A stretch of 64,000 nucleotides of DNA, from positions 343,487-407,486 of the forward strand of contig NZ_JAJFZK010000001.1 of assembly GCF_020731355.1 (NCBI RefSeq), written 5' to 3'. The DNA is from Bacillus sp. REN16. GTDB lineage: Bacteria; Bacillota; Bacilli; Bacillales; Bacillaceae_L. The translations under genes were made by a program, and so were the position numbers. The notes beneath the pieces were generated by a model. That model searched no databases. It was given only the letters and a program-made list of their open reading frames with translations, and was not told where the DNA came from. Shown one piece after another: positions 9,721-18,378 of this stretch (the stretch's first letter is position 1; each line of letters opens with the position of its first letter).

Positions 9721-10500
9721 TTAGCCAACAATATTATATCCTGAATCCACGTAAATCACTTCGCCAGTCACTCCGCGTGAAAGATTGCTTAGCATGGCTA
9801 CGGACATGTTACCAACATCTTCTTTTGTGACATTTCGCTTAAGTGGTGCTTTTTCTTCAATCATTTTCATAATGTCATTGAAGCCTGGTACACCCTTGGC
9901 AGCTAATGTACGGATTGGACCAGCTGAAATCGCATTGATTCTAACACCATCTTTTCCAAGGTCAAATGTAAGGTATCTGACACATGCTTCAAGCGATGCT
10001 TTCGCGATTCCCATTACATTGTAACCAGGAAGAGCTCTCACAGCACCTAGGTAAGACATTGTGATGATAGAAGCATCATCTGCTAAATATGGACGAGCTG
10101 CTTTTGCTGCAGCAACTAATGAATAGGCACTTGTATCCTGTGCGAATGCATATCCATCTCTAGATGTATCGATAAAATCACCTTTTAGGTCATCTGCATT
10201 GGCGAATGCAACAGAGTGTACCAATCCGTGAATAGTACCTACTTTTTCACCGATTTCAGTAAATGCTTGTGAGATGCTTTCGTCGCTATTCACATCACAT
10301 CTAACTATCATTTCAGCCGGGTAGTTGTATTTCTCTAATAGTTTTTCAAGCTTTTCGCGTGAACGATCTAGACGATAAGTATAGATAACTTTTGCTCCAG
10401 CTTTATATAGTGATTCAGCAACCCCCCACGCAATACTTCTTTCATTGGCTACGCCCATAACAACAATATTTTTTCCATCTAATTGAATTAAATCTTCCAT
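9721..10500 (-). CDS. fabI: Enoyl-[acyl-carrier-protein] reductase FabI
   Basis: 259 residues. An NADH/NADPH-dependent short-chain dehydrogenase that performs the last step of each fatty acid elongation cycle. The cofactor motif is GVANERSIAWGVAE, and the FabI-type catalytic site is the Tyr-X6-Lys in GYNVMGIAKASLEA; the C-terminus (RGVTGEVIYVDSGYNIVG) is typical. ATG at 10500 is chosen since GGAGGT lies right before it; an ATG at 10512 would precede the binding site. It marks the left border of the slot that in B. subtilis holds the cotO and cotZYXWV genes. Confidence 0.95.
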   Translation of the reverse strand: MEDLIQLDGKNIVVMGVANERSIAWGVAESLYKAGAKVIYTYRLDRSREKLEKLLEKYNYPAEMIVRCDVNSDESISQAFTEIGEKVGTIHGLVHSVAFANADDLKGDFIDTSRDGYAFAQDTSAYSLVAAAKAARPYLADDASIITMSYLGAVRALPGYNVMGIAKASLEACVRYLTFDLGKDGVRINAISAGPIRTLAAKGVPGFNDIMKMIEEKAPLKRNVTKEDVGNMSVAMLSNLSRGVTGEVIYVDSGYNIVG

Positions 10501-10724
10501 TGTTACCTCCATGACTGCATCAATAATTAATTCTTCTCTATTTATTATACCTGGTTTTAGTATCTGATGCTAATTAAATCAATTTTATTTTAACCCAAGA
10601 GGGTTTCCGCGGCAACTTGCATAGATAATAAAATTTTTAGTGGCCAGAATGATTTTGATCATGGTCGATTTTTTGACAGGGAAATTAGCCATTATGAGAC
10701 TGAAGTCTGGAAGAATTTAAATTA

Positions 10725-10847
10725 GAACTGGATGACCTTATCAAAAGATGTGCAATTGCCACAACATCTTCACCTGATTTGTTGGAACATATAGCTAGGG
10801 AAGCCCATCATCTGTGGAGAAACTTAGAAGACGGAATTATTACTTGA
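10725..10847 (+). pseudogene. C-terminal scrap, possibly of a DUF2935-type protein
   Basis: An open stretch of 40 codons ending in TGA reads LDDLIKRCAIATTSSPD then LLEHIAREAHHLWRNLEDG. The LLxHIxREAxH pattern resembles the C-terminal helix of DUF2935 proteins, which are four-helix, metal-binding-like spore-former proteins. There is no start codon or ribosome binding site, and upstream frames are broken. The family guess is weak; that it is a decayed coding tail is better supported. Confidence 0.3.
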
Positions 10848-10899
10848 TTGAGCTTACCATGGAAAACAATGCATTTCCCTTAACTTTAATTTCGGGCAG

Positions 10900-10936
10900 A
10901 GCCAACTTTCAATTAAGAAAGTTGGCTATACTTCTT
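10900..10936 (+). terminator. Rho-independent terminator-like hairpin
   Basis: AGCCAACTTTC pairs with GAAAGTTGGCT across AATTAA, followed by ATACTTCTTTTTT. It probably served the decayed gene just upstream. Confidence 0.6.
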
Positions 10937-11196
10937 TTTTATGGAGATGAAAGGTGCAAGTAGTGAAGATGATTTGATACAATGAAATCATTGAAATGTT
11001 AATATGGCTTATAGCGAATTGGCTTGGAATATTCCCTTTTCATAACTACCCAGAGAGTTGGAACCTTTTGTTAAAAGTAACTTCGAATTAGTAAAGAATT
11101 AGATATCTATGAGTAAATTAAAAAGTAGGGGGCTTGTCCATTGTAAAATTCCCTTTTTATCAAAATTTTAAAAACTGATAATAAAGGGGTAGAATA

Positions 11197-11676
11197 ATGT
11201 TTGGTTAACCTTTGCCTTGTTTGTAATATCTACAATAGTTATGCAAGGAATTGTAGACGAAACGCCTTTCCGGGTTAAAAATGAGAAGCAGAGTACAGGA
11301 GAAGCTTTAAAAGAAGGCTGGCATACAATTTGGAAAAATCCTATCTTTCGCAGTATACATGTCATCTTTTTTATTGAAGCTATTGCAAATGTAGTATGGG
11401 TGGCAGCTATTCTTTATGGATTTGTAAATGAAGTGCTACATGTTACAGAAGCATGGTGGAGCTATATTAATACCGCATTCTTTCTTGGATTGATATTTGG
11501 TGGAGTAATCAGTTCGAGGTTTTCGGTGAAAGTTGAAAAGAATATGAGAAAGATTTTGATATACTCTTCATTTTTGTGCTTCACTAGTAACCTTATTGTT
11601 TGGATTAAATTCAATTGCTTGGATGGCCTTAATACTGGTTGTTCTAAGTGGATTTCAAAGGGGCTGGCTGCAATAA
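11197..11676 (+). pseudogene. MFS transporter remnant (EntS-like), frameshifted
   Basis: The sequence opens in mid-protein (WLTFALFVISTIVMQG) and covers about three helices plus the conserved loop GIVDETPFRVKNEK and VTEAWWSYINTAFFLG, as in EntS/YfiS-type major facilitator exporters. The N-terminal half is missing. Near 11575 the family sequence jumps to another frame: CASLVTLLFGLNSIAWMAL is read in the +1 frame and reaches a stop at 11674. In the original frame the remnant runs without a stop into the DUF1835 gene. It is clearly non-functional as a transporter. Confidence 0.8.
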
Positions 11677-11711
11677 AGACTAAAGTTAATTATCCGTTTA
11701 TCTATTTTTTG

Positions 11712-12806
11712 ATGGAACCTAATGTCGTGTTCGTATATAAAATGAAAACAAATCATTATTTAACTGTTTCGGATTGGATTGAAAGTGGGGAGTTGCAAAC
11801 GTTTGAATTAAATCATGAAGATGAGTTTGAGACATTTACCCATGAAAATAGCGCTCCACTTGAAGGAAAAGGTTATCTTATGCAGCAAAGCGATATGACC
11901 CTCATGGTCGAAAAAATTAATAAATACATACAAAAATATCGCCAATTACATACTTTTTCAGCAGGCTTTGATGAGGCAGGTTATAAAACTAGTACGGTAC
12001 ATCTTGTTTCCTCGGAATCAGCAGCAGGAATCTTAAGAGTTGGACTTGAAAGACCCAAGGTTGTGATTGGATTTCCTGACTCCCTTTCGATTGGACCATT
12101 GTGGAAGTTAGATGAAAAAGTGGGACAAACGTTTCGAAATGAATGGTTATATGAACATATCAATTATGAAGGGGATGATTATGAATATGAAAATAAATTT
12201 GCCAATGCATTGCGCGAGATAGAAGATATTCCCGGGCAAAATCCTATATACATTTGGTATGGCAATAATGCCGATGAACAAATTGGGCTGAGGTTCCTTC
12301 TATATTTATTGCGGAATAAAACAAATGTTATTTATCTTATCAACTCCACCGAACTATATGAAAGATATATAGCGCCTAACTTGAATGGTCAAACGGTACT
12401 CCATACAGGACACATCGAACCTGAAGATTTAAGATGGCTTTACGAAAAAAACAGCAAGTCCCAATCTTTATCTGATCAGGATATAAATCAATATCATAAG
12501 GAATGGATATCCTTGTCACAATCGAAGGAAGTCCTGCGTCTATGGAGGGACCATGAAATAGCAGAAGTTAATGAAAATAACTATGATCCACTGATCATAA
12601 AAACCATTGAAATGTTGCATCATGGGCAGGAAAGTAAGGACTTTATCAAGGCGGGAATGGTGATTGGAGAAATCCTTTCAGGGACGAACGAATCGATCAA
12701 TGCTTTCTTTTTAGAGTATAGAATTCGGCATTTAATTTATAGTGGGGTCCTTGAGTTAAAAGGAATACCAAAATCGATGAGGCACTACGGTGTTAAACTG
12801 CGGTAA
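11712..12806 (+). CDS. DUF1835 (and DUF3658-like) domain protein
   Basis: From ATG 11712 the product is 364 residues. About 90 residues in, STVHLVSSESAAGILRV opens the DUF1835 domain, with FPDSLSIGPLWKLDEK and an IYIWYGNNADEQIGLRFLL block; a C-terminal DUF3658-like helix-rich part follows. The function is unknown; these proteins are cytosolic and common in Bacillus. The reading frame is open leftward into an MFS remnant (to 11217), so the true start is uncertain, and no good ribosome binding site precedes 11712. It may have lost its own N-terminus and promoter. Confidence 0.6.
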   Translation: MEPNVVFVYKMKTNHYLTVSDWIESGELQTFELNHEDEFETFTHENSAPLEGKGYLMQQSDMTLMVEKINKYIQKYRQLHTFSAGFDEAGYKTSTVHLVSSESAAGILRVGLERPKVVIGFPDSLSIGPLWKLDEKVGQTFRNEWLYEHINYEGDDYEYENKFANALREIEDIPGQNPIYIWYGNNADEQIGLRFLLYLLRNKTNVIYLINSTELYERYIAPNLNGQTVLHTGHIEPEDLRWLYEKNSKSQSLSDQDINQYHKEWISLSQSKEVLRLWRDHEIAEVNENNYDPLIIKTIEMLHHGQESKDFIKAGMVIGEILSGTNESINAFFLEYRIRHLIYSGVLELKGIPKSMRHYGVKLR

Positions 12807-12982
12807 GGATATGAAAGGCCCCATGAAACCTCGTTCTCTTGTAAACCTCCTTTTACTTCAATAAGGATATTTTCTAAAAGATTGTTGCTTTTCAACAGAT
12901 ATGAATAATAAAGATAATTGACAGAAAATTGAATAATGTTATTATAAAATTAAACAGATATGGTCAATAATGGGGGCTTCAC

Positions 12983-13465
12983 TTGGGTTTAATTCAAAAA
13001 TTAACTGGAAGTAAGGTCAATAGAAATTTCCACATCTACTTAATCTTAATGTTAGTTATTTATACTGCTTATGTATTATTAATGAACTATAGAATAAAAA
13101 TGTCTGATGTCTGGATGGCAAAAGCAGACACATTAACTCCAGAAAATATAGAAAGTATTATGCAATATGGAAAATGGTCAGAGAGAATTGAAATCTCTTC
13201 AATAATTTTGTTTGTTGTTATGGGTATACTTTCTATTATCACCAACAAATTATGGGTGTTTTTCAAATACAATCTTATACTGGTAATCAGTATTTTGATG
13301 TTTAGTTTTGTGTTCTACTTTATTACAACTTTAACTATTTTCAATTTACTGTTACCTTTAATGAATTTATCTTCCTACTTTTCAATTTTACTTGTATATG
13401 TATTGTTAGCAAAAATATTGAAATTCAGAAGGGATAAAAAAATAATGCTTTTTAGTAGATTATGA
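12983..13465 (+). CDS. Hypothetical membrane protein, four helices
   Basis: 160 residues from TTG 12983, preceded by ATGGGGGC nine bases upstream. Hydrophobic helices lie near residues 20-35, 72-88, 93-112 and 118-145, with a short extracellular loop after helix one and a basic C-terminus (KFRRDKK). I do not recognise the family. It ends at a strong terminator and stands alone between decayed genes. Confidence 0.6.
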   Translation: MGLIQKLTGSKVNRNFHIYLILMLVIYTAYVLLMNYRIKMSDVWMAKADTLTPENIESIMQYGKWSERIEISSIILFVVMGILSIITNKLWVFFKYNLILVISILMFSFVFYFITTLTIFNLLLPLMNLSSYFSILLVYVLLAKILKFRRDKKIMLFSRL

Positions 13466-13491
13466 GACCGTTTGATTAGCGGTCTTTTTTA
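13464..13491 (+). terminator. Terminator of the small membrane protein gene
   Basis: GAGACCG, loop TTTGATTAG, CGGTCTTTTTT: a short perfect stem plus T-run immediately after the stop codon. Confidence 0.8.
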
Positions 13492-13558
13492 CGTTCATCT
13501 AAAGTAATGGTGATGGCTAGTTTAAAAAAGACTATTTCCAATTGTGGAGTTATTTGTT

Positions 13559-13586
13559 ATTATTAGTGTAATATTACACTAATAAT
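13559..13586. promoter_or_regulatory. 28-bp perfect palindrome, candidate repressor operator
   Basis: Each 14-base half is the exact reverse complement of the other, centred on GTGTAATATTACAC. There is no T-run, so it is not a terminator. It lies 35 bp before the start of the next gene and includes -10-like TAATAT, a typical position for a TetR- or MarR-type operator. No such regulator gene lies beside it. Confidence 0.6.
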
Positions 13587-13620
13587 GAATTAACTTGTGG
13601 TTATTATGGGGGAGTCGGCA

Positions 13621-13926
13621 TTGTATAAAGGTCATTATGTTATTTGGATTTTAATAATTATTGCTACGACATTTGGTATATACGGGCAATCACTTGCCTA
13701 TTTTTTGGAAAACATAACTAATACCAATAATGCTGTGTATTACTTAACCGCGTTTACGGTTAGTAGTATCCTCATTTACTTCGTTACCCCTTTAATAGCA
13801 TATTTGATGATCAAGTTTGAAAAAATGGATGATAAATTTATTCCTTTCTACATATTAATTTTTGGCATGTTAGGGATATTTGTATCTCTATGGTCAGTAT
13901 TTGTCTGTGTAATGTGGTGGGGCTAG
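13621..13926 (+). CDS. Hypothetical small membrane protein, three helices
   Basis: 101 residues from TTG 13621, which has GGGGGAG seven bases upstream; GTG 13597 and ATG 13606 are alternatives without a binding site. Hydrophobic segments fall near residues 6-23, 36-58 and 75-98. It resembles small phospholipase-D-like or DUF-type membrane proteins only in layout. A 28-bp palindrome sits just upstream, so it may be under a dedicated repressor. Confidence 0.55.
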   Translation: MYKGHYVIWILIIIATTFGIYGQSLAYFLENITNTNNAVYYLTAFTVSSILIYFVTPLIAYLMIKFEKMDDKFIPFYILIFGMLGIFVSLWSVFVCVMWWG

Positions 13927-13963
13927 ATTTCAAAAAAGCTTGAATGTAGAGAAGGGAAGGAAT

Positions 13964-14179
13964 ATGAGAAATAGAGGCTCGGATGTAATAATTGAAAATG
14001 GTAAGGTTGGATTAATTCAGAGGATTAGGCATGGTTCAGCATATTATGTTTTTCCTGGTGGAGGTGTCGAGAATGGGGAAACCCCAGAAGACGCAGCAAA
14101 AAGAGAAGCGTTTGATTATTACACTACTAAAGATAGCCAGCCCATTCATTCTTTTAATTTTTTAGGATATAGAAAGTAG
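13964..14179 (+). pseudogene. Truncated Nudix hydrolase
   Basis: ATG 13964 follows AAGGGAAGG. The first 45 residues show a normal Nudix N-terminus (VIIENGKVGLIQRI, YYVFPGGGVENGETPEDAAKREAF), but the Nudix box stops right after REAF. The expected EE-x-G-h half is missing, replaced by about 20 residues resembling a later part of the fold (FNFLGYRK). An internal deletion probably removed the catalytic EExxEE helix, so the protein should lack pyrophosphatase activity. Confidence 0.65.
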
Positions 14180-14187
14180 GTAAATTA

Positions 14188-14889
14188 ATGATTCCGTTAG
14201 TATATGACCAAATTAATCAATGGGGTAAAGACGATGAATTCTTTTTAGCTCTATTAAAAAAAATAGCTGATTTGGGCTGTGGAACAGGCAGATTGACTTC
14301 TCATTTTGCGAAAGTGGGCTATCGTATTACAGCTATCGACCCGAATGTAGAAGCAATTGAATATGCGAAAAATAAAGAGTATCCTGGCGACTTGACTTGG
14401 CTTGTAGGCGATAGTTCAAATTTACATACAAATACGTTTGATACTATTATAATGACCGCAAATGTTGCACAAGTATTCCTTACAGATAAAAGTTGGCAAT
14501 CTGTCATTTCTGACGCATATCTAGCATTAAAACCAGGAGGATATTTTATTTTTGATACACGCAACCCATTAGCAAGAGTGCGGGAACAATGGGAAAAAGA
14601 TATGACGCCTGATATTGCTAAAAATCAGAAGACTGGTGAGCTACTTGAAATTTGGACAGAATACGAGGGGTTTGTAGAAGGTATTTACACGTTTTATGAA
14701 ACTGTGAAAAATACAGATACAAACGAAACAATAATTCATGAAAAAATGCAATTAAAATTCCGAACACAGGAAGAATTCTATGAGTCATTGCAACAAGCAG
14801 GATTTTCGAATATCCAAGTGTATGGGGATTGGGAGTTTAAACATGCAGCTGAAGACACCAAATCTTTTATTTTCTGCTGCGAAAAATAA
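14188..14889 (+). CDS. Class I SAM-dependent methyltransferase
   Basis: 233 residues. Motif I is IADLGCGTGRLTSHFAK, the acidic post-I residue is in ITAIDPNVEAIEYAK, motif II is FDTIIMTANVAQVFL, and motif IV-like LKPGGYFIFDTRNP follows. This is the classic Rossmann methyltransferase of the type 11/25 family; the substrate cannot be told. The region before motif I is short (about 30 residues) compared with relatives, so a small N-terminal deletion is possible. It starts 9 bp after the Nudix fragment. Confidence 0.8.
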   Translation: MIPLVYDQINQWGKDDEFFLALLKKIADLGCGTGRLTSHFAKVGYRITAIDPNVEAIEYAKNKEYPGDLTWLVGDSSNLHTNTFDTIIMTANVAQVFLTDKSWQSVISDAYLALKPGGYFIFDTRNPLARVREQWEKDMTPDIAKNQKTGELLEIWTEYEGFVEGIYTFYETVKNTDTNETIIHEKMQLKFRTQEEFYESLQQAGFSNIQVYGDWEFKHAAEDTKSFIFCCEK

Positions 14890-14988
14890 GGGGTCTTTGG
14901 CGAAAAATCTTTTCTTGAATACGAGAGATTTTATTTAGTAAAGAGGAGTAAGCAAAAAAGAAGTGACTTAAACGCCACTCCTGAGTTG

Positions 14989-15399
14989 CTAGTTTTTCCT
15001 TGGAATCTTAAAACCATTTTCTATTTTTTCAAAACCTATCTTAGGATAGTATTCCATTGCAATAGGGGAAGACAAAAGAAGTAAAGCAACTTCTCCTCCG
15101 ATATGTTCTTGTAGTAATCTTACGAGTTCTTTACCTATGCCGTTATTTTGATAATTCTTATTAACTGCTAAATCGGATAGATAACAACAATAACTATAAT
15201 CGGTAATAGCTCTAGCAACACCAATTAGTTGGCCATTATCCCAAGCGGTAATCAGAGGATTAGAATTTTCAATCATTCGTTGAAGTCGCTTCAAATCATC
15301 AGTCGGTCTTTTTATTCCAGATGTTTTGAATACATTTGAGAGTTCTTCCGCTTTAATTGGTTCATTAACTTTATAAGAAATTTGAGTAATAGTTTCCAT
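14989..15399 (-). CDS. GNAT family N-acetyltransferase
   Basis: 136 residues from ATG 15399, with AAGGAGAGA upstream. The acetyl-CoA site is NYQNNGIGKELVRLLQEH (a Q/RxxGxG/A variant), preceded by the beta-strand CYLSDLAVNKNY and followed by LLLLSSPIAMEYYPKIGF, all typical of single-domain GNAT enzymes. The substrate is unknown. It is the downstream member of a pair of acetyltransferase genes in the same direction. Confidence 0.85.
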   Translation of the reverse strand: METITQISYKVNEPIKAEELSNVFKTSGIKRPTDDLKRLQRMIENSNPLITAWDNGQLIGVARAITDYSYCCYLSDLAVNKNYQNNGIGKELVRLLQEHIGGEVALLLLSSPIAMEYYPKIGFEKIENGFKIPRKN

Positions 15400-15515
15400 T
15401 TGTCTCTCCTTCAGTGTGCAAAAGATATAAGTTGAGAATGTAAAAAATACTTTAAAATAACAAAGTGTATATAAATAAAAGGATCCAATCGCCATACTAG
15501 ATAGTAGAACGATAG

Positions 15516-15956
15516 TTATGTAATTTTTTTGTACATCACGATATGTGGACCAATTGGCGGATAATCAAAAACTTCACCATGTGCTTTAAAACCTAACTTA
15601 CTATAATATTCTTGTACATTTGTTCTGCCTTTACACCATAAAAAGTAAATCCCCCGTTCTTTGATAATATTTTCTGCGTAGGTAACAACTGCTCTTCCTG
15701 CTCCCAACTTCCGAAATTCTTCAAGGGTTGCCATTTGCCTTAAACGATACTGACTTTCAATAGGGAAATCAGGATTTCTATCTCGAATAAAGGATGCAAC
15801 GCTTATTAGGACTTCTTGATAAAATGCACCAATATGAAATGCATATTCCCCCTGGTCTGTATCATGCTTGGATTCATCAATTGATTGATTTGGACGTAAA
15901 ACAGTTTGTCTTAAATGATAGGTCATTTCTGGTTCGATGGTTTTTACCTCTAACAT
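15516..15956 (-). CDS. GNAT family N-acetyltransferase
   Basis: 146 residues from ATG 15956 (GGAGAGAG upstream). The sequence has RLRQMATLEEFRKLGAGRAVVTYAE with the acetyl-CoA loop in RKLGAGRA, then LWCKGRTNVQEYYSKLGF. This is the YitI/YjdJ-like GNAT layout with an early YHLRQTVLRPNQ motif that is common in Bacillus acetyltransferases of unknown target. It is divergent from the ECF sigma gene. Confidence 0.85.
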   Translation of the reverse strand: MLEVKTIEPEMTYHLRQTVLRPNQSIDESKHDTDQGEYAFHIGAFYQEVLISVASFIRDRNPDFPIESQYRLRQMATLEEFRKLGAGRAVVTYAENIIKERGIYFLWCKGRTNVQEYYSKLGFKAHGEVFDYPPIGPHIVMYKKIT

Positions 15957-16064
15957 AGTTTCTCTCTCCGATCCTGTAAAAATCATTTTATTAAAAGGTG
16001 AATTTCCTCTAAATGGAAAATATCGCAGGTTAAATATATTTTTGTTAAAATTTTATAAAAATAC

Positions 16065-16090
16065 TGTAACATTATCAAGAGGTAAACGTG
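16065..16090 (+). promoter_or_regulatory. ECF-type promoter, probably autoregulatory
   Basis: TGTAAC at 16065-16070, a 16-bp spacer and CGTG at 16087-16090 match the SigM/SigW-like pattern (tGAAAC, N16, CGT). It lies 32 bp before the ECF sigma gene, as expected for self-control. Confidence 0.6.
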
Positions 16091-16121
16091 TAAATAGTGT
16101 AAGGATAAAGAGGGGGGTCAG

Positions 16122-16655
16122 ATGCTAAATCAATTAAAATTATCAAATTTATATAAACAGTATGCAAAGCCTCTTTATTTTTACCTTTTAAAATTAAGTG
16201 GATCGGCACAGCTTGCAGAGGATTTAACGCAAGAAACCTTCGTTCGTGCAACTATATCTTTACATAAATATGATGGGGAAGAAGCACGTGCTTGGCTGTT
16301 TAAGGTAGCACGGAACGCATATTTGGATGAATGGCGAAAGCAAAATCGACGGAAGTCTATTCCTTTTTTATCCATTCTCTCATCGAAAGAAGAAATGGTT
16401 AGTCCGTATGGGATACCGGAAGAAACTCTATTAAAGCAAGAACAACATAAGCAGCTTGAGGATTTGTTATCCTTTTTGCCCGAACAATATAGGTCAATCC
16501 TTTATTTACGTGAGTTTGAGGAATTTAGTTATCAAGAAATAATGGAAGCATTACAACTTACAGAAGAACAAGTGAAAATAACACTTTATCGAGCAAGAAA
16601 GCGTTTGTCGTTTCTTGCTAAAAAGAAAGGGTGGGAATATGACAGAGTGGAATAA
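16122..16655 (+). CDS. ECF-family RNA polymerase sigma factor (SigM-like)
   Basis: 177 residues. Sigma-70 region 2 is visible as YAKPLYFYLLKLSG and AEDLTQETFVRATIS, and region 4 as LPEQYRSILYLREFEEFSY followed by the helix-turn-helix LQLTEEQVKITLYRARKRL. Such factors redirect RNA polymerase to envelope-stress promoters. GGGGGG lies seven bases before the ATG. The 3' end overlaps the next gene by 17 bases, so sigma factor and membrane partner are translationally coupled. Confidence 0.9.
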   Translation: MLNQLKLSNLYKQYAKPLYFYLLKLSGSAQLAEDLTQETFVRATISLHKYDGEEARAWLFKVARNAYLDEWRKQNRRKSIPFLSILSSKEEMVSPYGIPEETLLKQEQHKQLEDLLSFLPEQYRSILYLREFEEFSYQEIMEALQLTEEQVKITLYRARKRLSFLAKKKGWEYDRVE

Positions 16656-17661
16656 GGATTTAGAAAAACGAATATTAAAAAAGTCAAGGTTCACCTTAGC
16701 GTTCCGGATTATCCGTATATTGCTAGTGGTATTGTTCATATATGCTATCTATATGATATTTGTAAATATAATTGCTGATAAAATGGATGTGGGAAAGGAA
16801 GCTATGTATTATTCAAGTCTTGCACTTGAGTGGACTGTTCCAAATGTACGTGGGGACTTCGATATTAAGGAAGAGGAAATGACTTCATTCGGTACAAAGC
16901 GATTGTCCTATAATTTACTTAAAAAGGTAGGGATTAAGGACCTTGTTATCGGTGAGGCAGAAGTAACAAAGCGTCTATCCAGTCATTATTCCAATATTAC
17001 CTATTCACATCCCGGTCTACAACAATTAAGTGAATTTTCCTTTTCTCTCCCTGAAGACCCACGTACAAATAGGAAGCTAGACGCTAATACATCACCTCAT
17101 GTGTGGGGATCATTAGAGATGCTACCTGAAGGCACAGTTGGAGAGTTAGCATTTTCCACTGATAGTTTTATGGAATCAGAAAAACTAATTGCGAATTTAC
17201 GGGAATTTGATATTCATATTTTGTGGATGCCCTTATACACAGGGGAATTTGTAAATTTCGAGCCATACGGTTGGAGCGGTAGTAATAATTTGATTATGGT
17301 TTCAGATGTAATTGGGTTAACAGGTGGAATTGATCATGACGAAAATTTTCATCAAACGCTAAGGATAAACAGGTTAGATGAAAGTTCAGTAAAGGAAAGT
17401 AAACAGTTAATGTTAGATAACATGGAAGAACTCCTAGGGAAGACAGAAAGTTATTATGAGCGGTTCCTGGGTCTTGGGCATTTAAAGGAAAAATATCAAT
17501 ATTTACAAGAGGAAGGTTTTACCGTATATGGTGCTGTTGTAACAGGTCCTGTTAAAGAATTATTAAAACTAAAAGAGGCATCATTTATTCAAGGGGAACA
17601 ATTAGGTGAAGTAGAACTATGGAATTGGGAGCCTACTGATCAATCAGAATTTATGGATTAA
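16639..17661 (+). CDS. Membrane anti-sigma factor (YhdL-like, sigma regulator N and C domains)
   Basis: 340 residues from ATG 16639 (AAAGGGTGGG upstream). A short cytosolic N-terminus (about 25 residues) precedes one membrane helix (RIIRILLVVLFIYAIYMIF) and a large external domain, the layout of B. subtilis YhdL, which holds SigM inactive. The external part carries VPNVRGDFDI, HVWGSLEMLPEGTVGELAF and a C-terminal VYGAVVTGPVKELLKL block typical of the sigma-regulator C domain. No separate second anti-sigma gene (YhdK-like) follows. Confidence 0.8.
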   Translation: MTEWNKDLEKRILKKSRFTLAFRIIRILLVVLFIYAIYMIFVNIIADKMDVGKEAMYYSSLALEWTVPNVRGDFDIKEEEMTSFGTKRLSYNLLKKVGIKDLVIGEAEVTKRLSSHYSNITYSHPGLQQLSEFSFSLPEDPRTNRKLDANTSPHVWGSLEMLPEGTVGELAFSTDSFMESEKLIANLREFDIHILWMPLYTGEFVNFEPYGWSGSNNLIMVSDVIGLTGGIDHDENFHQTLRINRLDESSVKESKQLMLDNMEELLGKTESYYERFLGLGHLKEKYQYLQEEGFTVYGAVVTGPVKELLKLKEASFIQGEQLGEVELWNWEPTDQSEFMD

Positions 17662-17727
17662 AGGATAGGTTGAAATATGTAATGACCCAACAGAGCTAGA
17701 TAGATTAATAGTTTGTTATAAGATCGA

Positions 17728-17753
17728 AAGGCCCCAATAAAGGGGCTTTGTTT
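17728..17753. terminator. Terminator between anti-sigma gene and convergent secreted-protein gene
   Basis: AAAGGCCCC, loop AATAA, GGGGCTTTG then TTTC: short strong stem usable from both sides. Confidence 0.75.
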
Positions 17754-18206
17754 CTATTCTTGGTAAAATATAAATGATTCTTTATATTTCTGTCCAGCTA
17801 CTTTTTTACCATCAGTTAACTGTTCATACGGTTTTTCTATCCAGGTAACGATGACTTCAATTTGCTTTGCTTCTATCGAAACCGGTTGGTTTGTATGATG
17901 ATAGAAGTCCTGGTCTGATGACGAAACATCACTTAAACCAAGCATCGTCTTGGAGTTTGGCTCATCACGATATATTTCGAAAGTTAGATCATATACCTTT
18001 TCGCCGACATTTTTAATATCAAAACTATATAGGTTGAAAACATCCTTCTCCTCTTTTACTTGATCCGTCTCAGCTTTTCCAAGGGTTACTTTCCAGTGGC
18101 CAGAGGTTTGGGTTACCGGCAGTTCCTTTATTGAAGCGGCACTTGTTGAAAAGGAACTACATACAACAGCAAGAACACTAATTATAGCGACAACAATATA
18201 TTTCAT
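17754..18206 (-). CDS. Secreted protein of unknown function
   Basis: 150 residues from ATG 18206 (GGAGGAAT upstream). The first 23 residues form a signal peptide ending with SSFSTSAAS. The mature part is a predicted beta-sandwich of about 120 residues (YSFDIKNVGEKVYDLTFEIYRD), resembling DUF4352-like extracellular immunoglobulin folds, but no name can be assigned. It has no lipobox. Confidence 0.7.
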   Translation of the reverse strand: MKYIVVAIISVLAVVCSSFSTSAASIKELPVTQTSGHWKVTLGKAETDQVKEEKDVFNLYSFDIKNVGEKVYDLTFEIYRDEPNSKTMLGLSDVSSSDQDFYHHTNQPVSIEAKQIEVIVTWIEKPYEQLTDGKKVAGQKYKESFIFYQE

Positions 18207-18378
18207 TTGTATTCCTCCCGAAATATAATAAATCAAGAGTATTTTCAGCTTATAATAACAATTAAATGTATAGTATTAAATTTGGAAAAACATGTTAAAA
18301 TTGACTTGTGCAGAAACCCGGTGCAGTTAGGTAAAAGATAAGTTTTGAATTCAAATAAAATTACCAAGGAGGCTTAAA

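Larger units (their letters stand above)
10501..11196. other. Non-genic stretch with decayed coding sequence
   Basis: About 700 bases with no intact gene. It holds the fabI promoter side, one recognisable coding scrap (10725-10847), a terminator-like hairpin (10902-10936) and AT-rich sequence with many stops in all frames leading up to an MFS remnant. It looks like the left edge of a degenerating accessory region. Confidence 0.6.
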
